64,000 nt of DNA from Hordeum vulgare subsp. vulgare (lineage: Eukaryota; Streptophyta; Magnoliopsida; Poales; Poaceae): the NCBI RefSeq assembly GCF_904849725.1, contig NC_058523.1, positions 342,529,948 through 342,593,947 of the forward strand. The letters run 5' to 3'. Below, in pieces: positions 32,410-44,300 of this stretch. The position numbers and the translations under genes were made by a program. The notes beneath the pieces are model-generated. The model made no database searches. It had not been told where the DNA came from and saw only the letters and a program-made list of their open reading frames with translations. Each line of letters opens with the position of its first letter. The stretch's first letter is position 1.

Positions 32410-33156
32410 ATGTTCACGAGGAAATTTCATGGTGGTTCCTCAAGTAAGAAGGGTCCTCGTCTCTCTTTTCGGGAGCCCGAACCTTTTCAACTAAGGGACG
32501 CACCGGTGCAACCATGTTAATGGCCTTCCGATGAGTTCATGATCGAAGCAGGCTTCAAGGATGAGTTTGATACACTTGTCCACAATGCCGGGTTAGAAGA
32601 ATTCCTCTCAGATAAATGTGAACAGTATGCTATGCTCACTGCCTCTTTCGTGCGCAGATTTAAATTCTCAATTGGCCGTGACTCATCCAAACTGTTTGAT
32701 CTGTACGATAAATCCTATACCGTGGATGTGGAGGATTTCAATAGGATTTGCAAGATACCCGATGGGGGTAGTGTTAATGATCCTCCTAAGTCTTCGGTCA
32801 GAGACTTTGTCTCCAGTATAACTGTTGGCGAAACCAGAGATATCACGCAAGCCACCATAGGAAGCATCCATTTCCCAGCCTTGCACTACCTTGCCCTCTT
32901 CATAGGTAGGTGCATTAACGGCAAGGGTGCACATTGTCACCTATGCGCTTCCGACCTTATTATCCTTAAGAGCGCAGTGACAGGTGACAGGAGCTTCAAT
33001 ATGGGAGCTATAATAGCAAGGAGGCTGAATAAAAATGCCAGTGAGGGGGATTTCTTTGGTGGAGTTTATTCTACACGCTTAGCAAATTTTCTTGGAGTAT
33101 CCATCGGTCCAGAAGACCCTCCTCTCCGTACAGCCTACCTTATCGTGTCGCTCTAA
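32410..33156 (+). pseudogene. Athila-type accessory ORF (env position), broken
   Basis: The frame opens at ATG 32410 (MFTRKFHGGSSSKKGPR), meets a TAA at 32518-32520 and then continues open for 205 codons from 32539 to 33156. The second part contains IEAGFKDEFDTLVHNAG, FDLYDKSYTVDVEDFNRIC and IHFPALHYLALFIGRC. It resembles the extra ORF found downstream of pol in Athila-lineage elements, the slot often called env-like. I see no signal peptide and no clear membrane segment, so an envelope role is not supported by the sequence. Function is unknown; one nonsense codon has split it. Confidence 0.6.
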
Positions 33157-33451
33157 CACGCTACCAGTTCCTTGAGAGAGATCATGGATCCCTCCTATAT
33201 CGCTTGATATTTAACCGACAACGTGTTTTCCATATTACCCTTCCTGCTCCTGCGTTCTTTGACTTTTAGGTAAAATGAAGATACTACATAACCATAGGAG
33301 AGGCAGAGGAGTATGAGAGGGAGGCGACTGCTGCTCGACTTCGTGAGGCAGCTATTCAGGAAGTGGCTGCAGCACTCCCGTATAACACCCATTATGATTT
33401 TGGGTTTCGCCAAGACCATCCATGGGAGTAGACCAAGCTAGGCCAAAAGCC

Positions 33452-33466
33452 TAAGCTTGGGGGAGT
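33452..33466 (+). other. Internal copy of the polypurine tract
   Basis: taagcttgggggagt is identical over 15 nt to the tract at 35353-35367 that abuts the 3' LTR. It lies just after the accessory ORF. Confidence 0.7.
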
Positions 33467-35352
33467 ATGTGTTCTCACCGACCCTACATTCATGCTTATG
33501 CTTTCACTTTGTGAGCCGGTGTTTACACTTTGCCACTGTATTATTGATGCTAGTTTATTTTCGTTTTCTTGTTTTCTTGTTTTGTGTCCTTTTGAGAAAA
33601 CCCAAAAATATTTTTCTTTCTTCTTTTGCTTGTTGGGAGATTTCCCGTGTAAATAGTTTTCTTTTTCTTTGTGTCAAGGTAGAAGATATTGGTTACAATG
33701 TTTAGTGGTTCTTCCATGCATACCTGTTTAGCTTTCAAAGAGCCATATTACTTTGTCTTCTCCTTTGTGTTTGCGTGCAGATTCAGCTTAGTCCAATGTG
33801 CTTATTATTGTTCACATCGTTCGATCGTACAAATTAAAGGCAATAATGATGATATATGATGAAGTGACTGAGGCTGAAAAGCTGGTATGAACTCTATCTA
33901 TTTTGTTTTTGTAAATATGACTAGCTTGTCGACCCAGATTTAGCTTTGTTGTGAGAGAACGATGTTTGCAATGACAACTTAGAGATCATAGTTTTTGATG
34001 CCATGCTTATTTAGCTGAGAGTTTATACTGGTTTGTCTTGAATGCCAACATAGATTTTGAGATGACAATGATGTAGTATGATAGGATGGTATTCTCCTTT
34101 GAATGTTTCAAGTGGCTTGGCTTGGCGCATGTTCATGCATGTAGTTGAAACAAAATCAACATAGCCTCTATGATGTTCGTATTCATGGTGATTTATATCC
34201 TGTTCATGCTTGCATTTAATGTTAGTCAAACTCATTGCATCTTGATGACTGTTGTCGCTCTCTAGTTGGTCGCTTCCCAGTCTTTTGCTAGCCTTCACTT
34301 GTACTAAGCGGAATACTGCTTGTGCATCCACTTCCATAAACCCAAAAGTTTTTCCATGAGAGTCCACCATACCTACCTAGTTGCGGTACCTACCTGCCAT
34401 TCCAAGTAAATTTGCATGTGCCATTCTCTAAACCTTCAAGAAATAATCTGTTTTGCATGCCCGAACCGCTCATGTGGTGGCAGAGGGCTATTGGTATCTT
34501 CCATGCTAGGAGTGTTATCCTCGACATGTGTTTATTCACAGTCATTCACGAGAAAGGGGCCGGTAATTTGAATGCCCAGTTCCACGCTTAAATCGAAAAC
34601 ATAACTGTAAAACAAGACTCCCCCCGGATTAATGTTAGTATGGACGGTACCCGAGGATTCGGCTAGCCGTGGAGTGTGATTGATTGGTGGTGGGGGAGTT
34701 AAAACTTTACTTTTCTGTTTGGGAACCGCCTATAGCATGAGTAGCATGGAAGATATTGAGAACTCTTGGTCATTGCGTTGACAATGAAAGCATGCCACCC
34801 AAAATTATTATCTCTGTTTTCAAAGCTTGAGCTCTCGCACCTCTACAAATCAATGCTTCCCTCTGCGAAGGGCCTGTCTATTTATTTTCGTATTGAGTCA
34901 TCCTCCTCTTATATAAGCACCAATTAGAGAGCACCTCTGTCATTTTTATGCTTTGCTTTTGATTGATATTGAGTATGACTATGACTGGACCTTCGTTGCT
35001 ATGAATTACAATGTTTAGTCAGCCCTTGATCTTTGAAGGTGCTTTGCATTTATGTTTTGCGGTCTCAAAAAGAGCTAGCGAGATACCACCTATTCATATT
35101 GCTTCATGCTTGTTTTGATTGAAGTGTTGGTATTTCAAACTCATTATTATTTGCTCATTAGCTGATTATGCCATTGATATTAGTTTACCGTGAGACCTTT
35201 GTGTCATTTGCTTATGTGGTTAATTTGTGATCTTGCTGAAATTCTGGTTATGAGTTAGATATAGTTGCAACAATAAGATCAAACAGAGTTTGTCAAAGTT
35301 TTTCTTTCTCTCTCAGTTTGTCAACTGAGTTGCTTGAGGACAAGCAAGGTTT
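33467..35352 (+). other. Athila-type 3' untranslated region
   Basis: About 1.9 kb between the two polypurine-tract copies. It has no long open frame with recognisable similarity; long non-coding 3' regions are usual in Athila elements. Confidence 0.7.
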
Positions 35353-35367
35353 TAAGCTTGGGGGAGT
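35353..35367 (+). other. Polypurine tract of Athila-type element
   Basis: taagcttgggggagt lies directly before the 3' LTR (35368, TGATACGTC). Confidence 0.85.
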
Positions 35368-37019
35368 TGATACGTCTCCGTCGTATCTACTTTTACAAAC
35401 TCTTTTGCCCTTTTTTTGGACTATAATTTGCATGATTTGAATGGAACTAACCTGGACTGACGCTGTTTTTAGCAGAATTGCCTTGGTGTTATTTTTGTGC
35501 AGAAATCAAAGTTCTCCAAACGTCCTGAAAATTTACGGGGAGCAGTTTTGAAAAATATAAAAAATATCTGCGCCAAGTTCCAACTCAGGGGGTGGGCTAG
35601 TGGGCCACAAGCCCTAGCTCCGCCACCACCCCCTGGTGGCGGTGGGCAGGCTTGTGGGGCCCACACGGCTCTACCGCCCCCAATTCCAGCTCTATAAGAT
35701 TCCTTCCGTCCCAAAAAAAATTAAAAGAGAAGTTTTCATCGCATTTACGATACGGAGGCACCGCCACCACCTGTTCTTCATCTGGAGGGAAGATCTGGAG
35801 TCCGTCTTGGGCTCCGGAGAGGGGAAATCGTCGCCATCGTCATCATCAACCTTCTTCCCTCTCCAATTCCATGAAGCTCTTCGTCGTTCGTGAGTAATCT
35901 ATTCATAGGCTCGCTGGGCGGTGATGAGTAGGATGAGATCTATCATGTAATCGAGTTAGTTATGATGGGGATTGATCCCTAGTATCCACTATGTTCTGAG
36001 ATTGATGTTGCTACTACTTTGCCATTCTTAATGCTTGTCACTAGGGCCCGAGTGCCATGATTTCAGATCTGAAATTATTATGTTGTCACCAATATATGTG
36101 TGTTTTAGATCCGATCTTGGAAGTTGTAGTTACCTACTATGTGTTATGATCCGGCAACCCCGGAGTGACAATAACCGGAACCACTCCCGGTGATGACCAT
36201 AGTTTGAGGAGTTCATGTGTTCACCAAGTGCTAATGCGTTGGTCCGGTTCTTTATTAAAAGGAGAACCTTAATATCCCGTAGTTTCCTTTTGGACCCCGC
36301 TGCCACGGGAGGGATGGACAATAGATGTCATGCAAGTTCTTTTGCCTAAGCACGTATGACGACGCACGGAATGCATGCCTACATCACATTGAGGAACGGG
36401 AGCTAGCCACATATCTGTCCATGTTATAACCGTTGCATGATGAATATCATCCAAACAAATCACTGACCCATTGCCTACGAGTTTGTCCTACTACTGTTGC
36501 TATTCCTGTCACTTGTTTTGCTCTGCTGCTGCTACTACTATTGCTACTGCTGTCCCTTGTTTTGCTCTGCTGCTGCTACTACTGTTGCTACTGTTGTCAC
36601 TTGTCTTGTTCTGCTGCTACTGTTGCTACTATTGTCGCTTGCTACTGTTGCTACTAGCTATTGCTGTCACTACTGCTTTTCCTTGTCGCTGCTATTGCTC
36701 GTTACACTACCGTTACTCGCTACTTTGCTATTACTACGTTGCTTGCAGATACTAATCTTTCACATGTGGTTGAATCAGACAATTCAACTGCTAATACTTG
36801 AGAGTATTCTCTCACCCCCCGGCGTGCGAATCAACAAATTTGGGTCGAATACTCTAGCCTCGAAAACTGCTGCGAACCCACGCGCTGGTGGGCCATCAAC
36901 AACATTATTCTAGTTTCATTGCCGGGGAGTGCTAGCAGCATTCTTCTGGTACCGTTGCAAAGGGGAAGAATAGTTGACATCAAGCATTGTTCTGGCACCA
37001 TTGCCAGGGATTGCAATCA
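35368..37019 (+). repeat. 3' LTR of Athila-type element
   Basis: Co-linear with the 5' LTR and ends at the same GGGATTGCAATCA, followed by the GTGAT duplication. It is 59 bp longer, mostly because the CTG/TAC-rich minisatellite (about 36490-36700) has an extra unit of roughly 48 bp. TATA box tctataag at 35691-35698. Confidence 0.92.
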
Positions 37020-37024
37020 GTGAT

Positions 37025-37256
37025 CAGTGAATATTTCGCAACGATTACCAAGAAGGTAATGTCGCCAGGTTTTAAGTGCATGGACTACTGCTGCAAGCTC
37101 GAGATCATGTGTGGGATAATTATCCTCATGTGGATGCAACTGTCGAGATGCGTATGCAATCACATGACGGTCCTGCATGAGAATGCAACCTAATCCTTGT
37201 CGCAAGGCGTCGCAGTAGATAACAAAGTCCTTAGAGAAATTCGGTGGTAGCACCAC
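37025..37256 (-). pseudogene. pol: Tekay-type pol: RNase H, N part
   Basis: The frame reads [28 protein letters not shown] and [19 protein letters not shown], the core of Gypsy RNase H. It ends at EIFTDH, exactly where the GTGAT duplication and the inserted Athila-type element begin. The sequence resumes in the right codon phase on the other side of the insertion (27096 downward). Confidence 0.9.
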
Positions 37257-37299
37257 AGGTACGGAAGTCAGGCATCTTTTCAGTTTGTGAAAACTATGC

Positions 37300-38142
37300 T
37301 CACACTGTGGTGTCCACTCGAACCTTTTTATCTTTCTTGAGGAGTTCAGTTAGAGGCTTTGCAACCTTGGAGAAATTCTCGACAAAGCGGCGACAGTAGC
37401 TCGCTAGACCAAGAAAACTCCTAACTTGCTTAACCGATTCAGGTTGAGTCCAATCAAGGATGGCTTGAACTCTCTCGGGATTAACAGCAATACCCTTACC
37501 AGAGATTACGTGACCTAGATAGGTCACTTCTGGTAACCAAAATTCACATTTTGAAAACTTGGCATAAAGGCGATGCTCTCGAAGTTTCATCAATACCAGC
37601 CTTAGATGCTCCGCATGTTCTTGTTCGTTCTTCGAGTAGATGAGAATATCATCGAGGTATACTACAACGAATTTATCCAAATACTGCATGAAGATCGAAT
37701 TCATCAAGCGAGAGAAGGTGGTTGGGGCATTGGTTAAACCGAAGGACATGACGGTGTACTCGTATTGGCCGTAACGAGTGACAAAAGACGTTTTTGGAAT
37801 GTCCCCGTTCTTGATCTTGATTTGATGGTATCCCAACCTCAAATCCATTTTTGAGAAGACTGAGGATCCAGCGAGCTGATCATACAGGTCGTTGATCCTA
37901 GGGAGCGGATACTTGTTCTTTATGGTGACCAGGTTAACTGGTCGATAATCTACAACCATCTGATCTGTTCCGTCTTTCTTCTTGACGAATAGGATGGGAC
38001 AAGCCCAAGGAGAAGAGCTAGGACGAATGAAACCTTTCTTCAAGGCCTCATCTAGTGGCTTCTTAAGTTCGGCTAGCTCCAGGCGTGCCATCTTATAAGG
38101 TCTTCTGGCTATTGGAACGGTTCCCGGAACAAGGTCTATCAC
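37300..38142 (-). pseudogene. pol: Tekay-type pol: reverse transcriptase
   Basis: 280 codons with the expected Gypsy RT blocks: [18 protein letters not shown], the catalytic D100 in [11 protein letters not shown], then [15 protein letters not shown] at residues 162-165 and YLGHVIS. The catalytic residues are intact. The frame is lost at about 37322, where one extra base after the lysine run shifts it; the RNase H frame resumes one register away. It is in the same frame as protease and gag, so gag-pol was one long ORF. Confidence 0.92.
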
Positions 38143-38223
38143 AAACTCTACATCTCTGTCACGTGGAATTCCTGGCAGTTCCTCTGGAGAAACATCCGGG
38201 AATTCACGGACTACCGGAATGTC

Positions 38224-38712
38224 TTAAAGTTCCGGAAGAGGGTTGGCATTGAGGGAATAGAGTTGGCATTTGGCAACTCGAGTAGAGACATTGACTATCT
38301 CACCCGAGGGATGGGTAAGCTGAACATTTCTAGAATGAGTATCAATCTTGGCATAATGAGCTGACATCCAGTCCGTGCCTAAGATGATATTGATATCCGA
38401 AGATTTCAGGGCTATCAAGGATGCTAGAAAAACTAGCCTGTCTACTAGAATTTCATTGTCATAGGTTATCCTGGAGGTTTGCCACTTACTACCAAGGGTT
38501 TGGACAACCAATGGGATTGGCATGTCACAGAAAGACATGTTATGCAACTGTGCATAAGTTTCTGAAATGAAGGAATGAGATGACCCAGTGTCAAAAAGAA
38601 CAGACGCTGGGTGACGATTAACAAGGAGCGTACCCAGTAAGACGTCGGGATCCTCTACAGCTTCTTCTGCTGAAACATAGTTCACACGGCCACGTGCAGG
38701 AGTTGGCTTCAC
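38224..38712 (-). pseudogene. pol: Tekay-type protease
   Basis: Aspartic protease with FDTGSSHSFIS (DTG at residues 41-43) and the second conserved block INIILGTDW. The frame ends at an in-frame TAA (38224-38226). RT continues in the same frame, so this stop is a later mutation, not a normal terminus. Confidence 0.9.
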
Positions 38713-38760
38713 ATAGTAAGCTTTTCCCGACTTGCCTTGCCCAACGGACTTTCCGGGTTG

Positions 38761-39657
38761 CTAGGCACCCATATTCTGAGGACACTCTCGGGAATAGTGC
38801 CCTGGTTGTCCACACTTGTAACAGATCACCTGGTTGGCACGTGGTGCATCATTGCTAGCTGGACCACCATAGGTTTTTGCTGGAAGGTTGGTCTGATTCG
38901 TCTGAGGCGCCCCATAGGATGGCCTCGGAGTATATCTTGGCGGCACAGAACTATTTGGAACCCACAGCCTGCGTTTTGGGAACGCGGAACCAGATGACGA
39001 GCCCGAGTCACATGAGTGCTTCTTTGTGGCTTCATAATCGGTATGACCAGTCTCAGCACAGATCGCCTTGTTGACAAGAGCTTGAAAGCTTGTACATTCG
39101 TGGAGGCGCAAATCACGACGAAGCTCAGGGCTCAGACCCTTACGGAATCTTGCTTGCTTCTTGGCGTCAGTTGACACCTCTTCAGTTGCATAGCGGGCGA
39201 GGTTACCGAACTCGCGGCTATAGGCATCCACGGTCAATTTTCCCTGGGTGAATGCACATAACTCCTCTCTCTTTCTGTCCATCAGGCCCTCTGGAATATG
39301 GTGCAGACGGAAGGCTGCACTAAAGTCTGCCCATGTGGCTGCTGGTCTGGCAGGACGCATAGCTTCAAAGTTCTCCCACCACAGATTGGCGGGTCCTTCC
39401 AGAAAGTACGCCGCAAAGGTCACCTTGTAGGCCTCGGAAACATTTTCAGAGCGAATCTTGCGTGATATACTACACAACCGGTCATCAGCGTCGAGGGGAT
39501 CGACAGAGTGATGGAACTTTGGAGGATTCAGCTTCACAAAGTCATTGAGGGACACTGCATCATTCCTAGGCTGACGAGCCGTATTTTGCTCAATACGCTC
39601 TAACACACGGTTGGTCTCCCTTTTGTTTCTCTCTGCCTCAAGCATAACTTCCGCCAA
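38761..39657 (-). pseudogene. gag: Tekay-type gag
   Basis: 298 codons with a retrotransposon gag core (FLEGPANLWWENFEAM, FRKGLSPELRRDLRLHE) and one CCHC zinc knuckle, CYKCGQPGHYSREC (C279, C282, H287, C292). It ends at an in-frame TAG (38761-38763), after which protease follows in the same frame. The likely original start is ATG-ATG at 39749; a one-base shift at about 39665 now separates it from this frame. Confidence 0.9.
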
Positions 39658-39749
39658 GAGGGCGGGTGAGGCAGTTCCTCCTGTGATGCTTGACTACCCT
39701 CTCCTTGCTCATGAGCAAGAGCACGGTTCAACCTGGTGAACACCATCAT

Positions 39750-41290
39750 GACAAACAAACTCACAGCTTAGACCAATATCAACATCAACACTAACTATGG
39801 ATTAAGAATGCACTGAACACATGGAATGCGGAAATGAACATCCGAACAACATGGTAACAAGAAACTACTATATATACACCATGGTTCATACACATCATTA
39901 CATAGTTCAGTACAACCTTAACCGAAGAGCAAACTACTGAAAACATGAAACTACTCATCACAGGCTTCCAAGCTTCCTATACATTATTTATCTATGCCTC
40001 CGGAATTCATCTCACGACACAAGCATACTTCACAAGTCACACAGGATTGTGGAAGTACAACTACTACCATACTATCCTTCCACTCACGGTTCAGGCATCC
40101 GCATAGAACATCTCATAAAGATTGCCTCCATGGCCTGGAAGCTCAACCTGTGGATCGGGAAACACTCGAGCCTGAGACCCCTGGGAACCGTAAGGACACG
40201 GGTGTGGCCTTGGTCCCCTGACTGGTGGTAGTAAATGTCCCCGAAGAGGGGTGACTCCTCCTATAGCAGGCTAGACAACATGAGACGGAAGATGGGTCCT
40301 AACAGGGTTCAGCATCTCCATATCTCCATAACCTGTCTGGACTACAGGTGCCAGCTGTGTCAAAGCCATCCACAGACGGGCACGTGTAGCATAGAGCTCC
40401 ATACGAAGGGCACGAGCATCCCTGTCTCTATTCTCTAGCATCTCAGCAGTGGACTGCAGCAGCGGATCCTCCATAGAGGAATCAAAGTAGACCCCACTGA
40501 GGTATCCCTCTTCTCCTGGCTGAGAGGCAGTAACATAGCAGAACTCTGAATTCTGCAGCAGTGCATGTCTAGCCCTCATGATGGTCAGCATTGAATAGGC
40601 AGCATCTTGTACTGCCATGTCAACAGTGACCCCCAATCCATAAGACCAATGGATCGGCTCCTCAGCTCCAGGGTAATCTGGGAATACCCTAACAGTGCAG
40701 AGGTACTAACTCTGATTAGAATCCCGGTACTGCTCCTCCACTGTATACTCTGGGTACCAGCGGTAACCGGATACGGACATCATCCTGACAAGCATGGCCG
40801 TATGACCTGTCTCATCAATGCACCTAGTCAGGCGGACCACGTGACGAGAAGGAGAGCCAGGCATATGAAAATAGAGAGTAATGCAAAAGCATTAGAGCTC
40901 AGAAGACAAAATTGGGCAGCATAACGGTTGTGAATGCTCAAACAAATTTTGAGACAACCCACAAAGATAGGATAGCATAACCACTCAACTATCAAGTTCA
41001 ATTCCATGGTCATCAAAACTTACTTCCTTTTCCTTGAAATAAAAGAAACCCGAAGTAACTCTCGACTCGTTGTCCTATAATCTACCGATCAGAAACACGA
41101 GCCTAAGAGAAAGATAAGTAACCTAGTCCTTAATCTCCGCAGAAATGACGAGGATGACCTGAATAGAATAATTAAAGAAGAGAAGCAAGAATCTTACGTT
41201 CCCTTCCACAAACAATTCCCTTATGTATAACTAAAGCAATTCTAGACTCAACTTCAACCAGTTTGGCTTAGTAATCCTACAGTCAGTCAG
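39750..41290 (-). other. Untranslated leader of the Tekay-type element
   Basis: About 1.5 kb between PBS and gag. Apart from the extra ORF at 40271-40780, nothing coding was recognised. Confidence 0.7.
40271..40780 (-). pseudogene. Extra ORF in the leader of the Tekay-type element (ORF0)
   Basis: Between PBS and gag, in the sense direction of the element, a frame runs from ATG at 40780 to a stop at 40271 (169 codons before it), interrupted by one TAG at 40706-40708. The uninterrupted part (40636-40271) encodes 121 aa with an amphipathic helical look, including DAAYSMLTIMRARHALLQN and RDARALRMELYATRARLWMA. I do not recognise a domain. Its sense orientation, length and single nonsense codon suggest a once-functional product in addition to gag-pol; extra ORFs are known from several plant Gypsy lineages. 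Chance openness cannot be excluded without relatives. Confidence 0.45.
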
Positions 41291-41302
41291 GCTCTGATAC
41301 CA
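41291..41302 (-). other. Primer binding site (initiator tRNA-Met type)
   Basis: The minus strand reads TGGTATCAGAGC, the standard 12-nt complement of the plant initiator tRNA-Met 3' end, four bases from the inner end of the 5' LTR. Confidence 0.92.
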
Positions 41303-41306
41303 ACGC

Positions 41307-44300
41307 TCTCGGGACCTCGATCCTAAGCCATAGGAATCCAGCCTGTAACACATCACATCTCTTTGCGGTCTCACGCACAGTTATCCCCACGGCTGCAGCC
41401 TTACCTTAGCCGGGACCGTTTGCGCCTTTTGACTCGCGTATGCAGTTGTGTCGGTAGCAATCCAATGTCAAAGAACCCGGTTCGAAATGTCTAGTCATAA
41501 GCTAAAGCGGCAGTTCCGTATAGGGACATGCATACATGACCCAGCAAAGCAGGTGTTGGTCATCAACGAATGTAGATGAGTCGTAGCAAGCTACAAGGAC
41601 CCCATTACATACGCGTGACATTTCCCAAAGGGACAGACCAATAGCTAAGAAGGACACATGCCGGTCAACCAATGTGTCCGGAGCAGTAGCGAACTACCAT
41701 GGCTCGGTGGAATCACAAAGGGGCATTTCCCCGTAAGGAGTGCTACTGAGGCATACGACTAGGTATTCGAACCCCATACATATCAAGTACAACCCACGTA
41801 CGCATGGCATAACGATATGTATAGATACATCGATGGCATCACAACATAACCATAAACATAAAAACTTTATTTAGAAGGCTCGGAAGAGCCTCACACATAA
41901 TATTACACAGATAGGGGCCTCACGACCCATCATCATAATTCATACACACAAGTCTTACAAGCCAGCGGAAGATTTAAAACTGTCTGAGTACAGACAGATG
42001 GAAAGACAAAGGCACATGTCCTGACTATGTACAAACTCATCCTAGGGCCAGACCACAGCTGGGATACCAGCTACCCGTCATCGTCGATGTTTAGGTAGAA
42101 CCCTCCATTAGGGTCATTAACAACCTCAGCAACAATTTATTAAGCAAACCTGAGTACAGAAGTACTCAGCAAGACTTTAGGATAAACTATCTACTCATGC
42201 AATGTATCAACAAGGAGTTGTGGGGTTAAATGCAGAAAGCCAACATTTGACTCTTGGCTAGACAACTTGCATTTTAAATAGTTCTGACAACTATGTTTCT
42301 CGCACACAAGTCCACTAACACCACAACAATACTCCATCGTGGAATCATTCCGTCTCCCTACGGAAATGCCGTCCATGACACTCACACTTATCTTGACAAT
42401 TTTATGAGTAGCCATTATAGTTATCTATGAACAACATATGTTTCCAAGTAGTCCATATCCGTGGACGCGGCTATTCGAATAGATCATACCCCTGCAGGGG
42501 TGTACTTCTTCACACACGCTCTCGCCACTTATCGCTATGTGCACGTCATGCACCTCGGCAACCTTCAAGCGGAAGCCGAGCGAGGGAGTCAGCGACGACC
42601 GTTAACCACGCTAATACTTAGTACAGGTCTTTTGCCTATTTGAGGGTAACCCGCACGGACGTCCGGCCGAGGTTTTCGCCACGGCCCCAAACAATGTGGC
42701 AGGGTTCCCAAGCCCACCATCCGGGTGCCACTTGGTACACCGTGCCACTGCCTACCGCATCATAGCCCACCTCTAAGGTCAGCGCTACGCACGGCCTCCA
42801 GCATGACTATAAACAGGAGAAACTACTTGCAACTCCTGGACCAAGTACTAAGCGATTAATAAGTCGAGAGGGTCAATTAAGTATCCAAATGTGTGGTAGT
42901 ATCTAGTCTTGGATTACATACACGGAACTCAGTTCCTAAGGACGGTTCCAATGAAACAACCCGCCATGTACTCCTACATAGCCTTTCACCGGTACCTTTA
43001 CCAAATCAGGTTCAACACACGACCTTTACCAACTGAACACATTCCCACGATCCTGTTCATCACTCAGATGACAGACCATACACAATTCTAAGCATAGCAT
43101 GCATAGCAGGATAAGGCACATCATGGCTCAAGCATCTACCAGGTATGCTAGGTTGCAAGGTTCAGCTATTTACTTTGACAAGGACAAGTCATGCGAAGGA
43201 AGTGGGTTCAGCTAACGTGATAAAAGCAGTGAAAGCATTTGACCTAATGTAGTAAGTAAGAGGAGGAGCGAGAATATGGGATTATCGGGATGATCAAAAT
43301 GGTTGCTTGCCTTGTTGCTCAGCAGAGGGGTGATATCCGTCAGTCGGAAAATCAGACGTATCCAGAGCGGCGGAGCCTACCAGAATAACAACAAACAATC
43401 AATATCAAACATATGCAACAAAATGATGCATGAAATGCAATGTAGCATGGTTTGAAATGACTAGCAGAACCCTTTGGGGTGATCTTGATTTGAAATCATA
43501 ATTCAATTATCATTTGATTTATAATTTATCAACTTCTTTTAATTGATTTGACCTGATGCTGTTTCATAACTTTGCTTTTCATGCATGAAAATAGCACCAT
43601 TGGATTCCTTGGATTTTTCTGACCCATTTACATATATTATTTGTCAAATTTGGAGTTATATTCAAATTTCTATGAATTTCCAAATTTTGAACTTATTCTG
43701 GAATTATTTTTAAACATAAAGGCTTTTATTGCATCAGCATGACATCAGCAGGTCCAACTGGCCGTCGAAAGTCAAGCCTGACCAGTGGGACCCACTGGTC
43801 AGTGACTCTAGCCAGTTTTAATTTAGATTTAACTTAATTAGTTAATTAATAGAGAAGGACCCACGTGTCAGTGTCTGTTTAAGTTAATTAAATAACTTAT
43901 TTTTTTATTTTTACTAAACTTAATTAGCCAGGGGCTGGCCCCACCTGTCATAGGCTCAGGGGGGTCAAATCCACCGGCGGCAAGGTCGATCTCGCCGGCG
44001 GTGAGCCTCCAGCGACCACCAGAACGGTAGAGGGGCTCGGAAATGCATCTCCGATGACCAAACTTCACGCGGAGGGCACTAAACGAACGACACTTCACCT
44101 GCGGCTCCAGTTTTGCATGCAACAGGGGATGAAATGGCCGGAGATGACGCCGGTGACGAGCTTGGCTGCGGCCGAAGCTCGGGCTATGTCGGGATCGACG
44201 AAACCGAAGGCAAAACGAGCGTGGCTTAGCTCCTAGAGCACCTACGCGTCGCACTGAAGCCATTGGTGGCCTCAGATGACCAGCCGTTCACCGGAGAGCT

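Larger units (their letters stand above)
27102..37019 (+). mobile_element. Gypsy element, Athila-type (Sabrina-like), gag-protease only
   Basis: A complete insertion with LTRs 27102-28694 (1593 bp) and 35368-37019 (1652 bp) and target duplication GTGAT at 27097-27101 and 37020-37024. It carries a tRNA-Asp type PBS, one long gag-protease ORF, an accessory ORF remnant, and a polypurine tract. No reverse transcriptase, RNase H or integrase sequence was found in its 6.7-kb interior, so it is non-autonomous. It splits the RNase H domain of the Tekay-type element. The LTR start TGATACGTCTCC and the PBS class fit the Athila lineage; the Sabrina name is from memory. Confidence 0.93.

Noticed and set aside
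32539..33156. Retroviral-type envelope gene
   Set aside because: Position is env-like, but no signal peptide, cleavage site or membrane anchor can be seen; it fits the Athila accessory ORF better.
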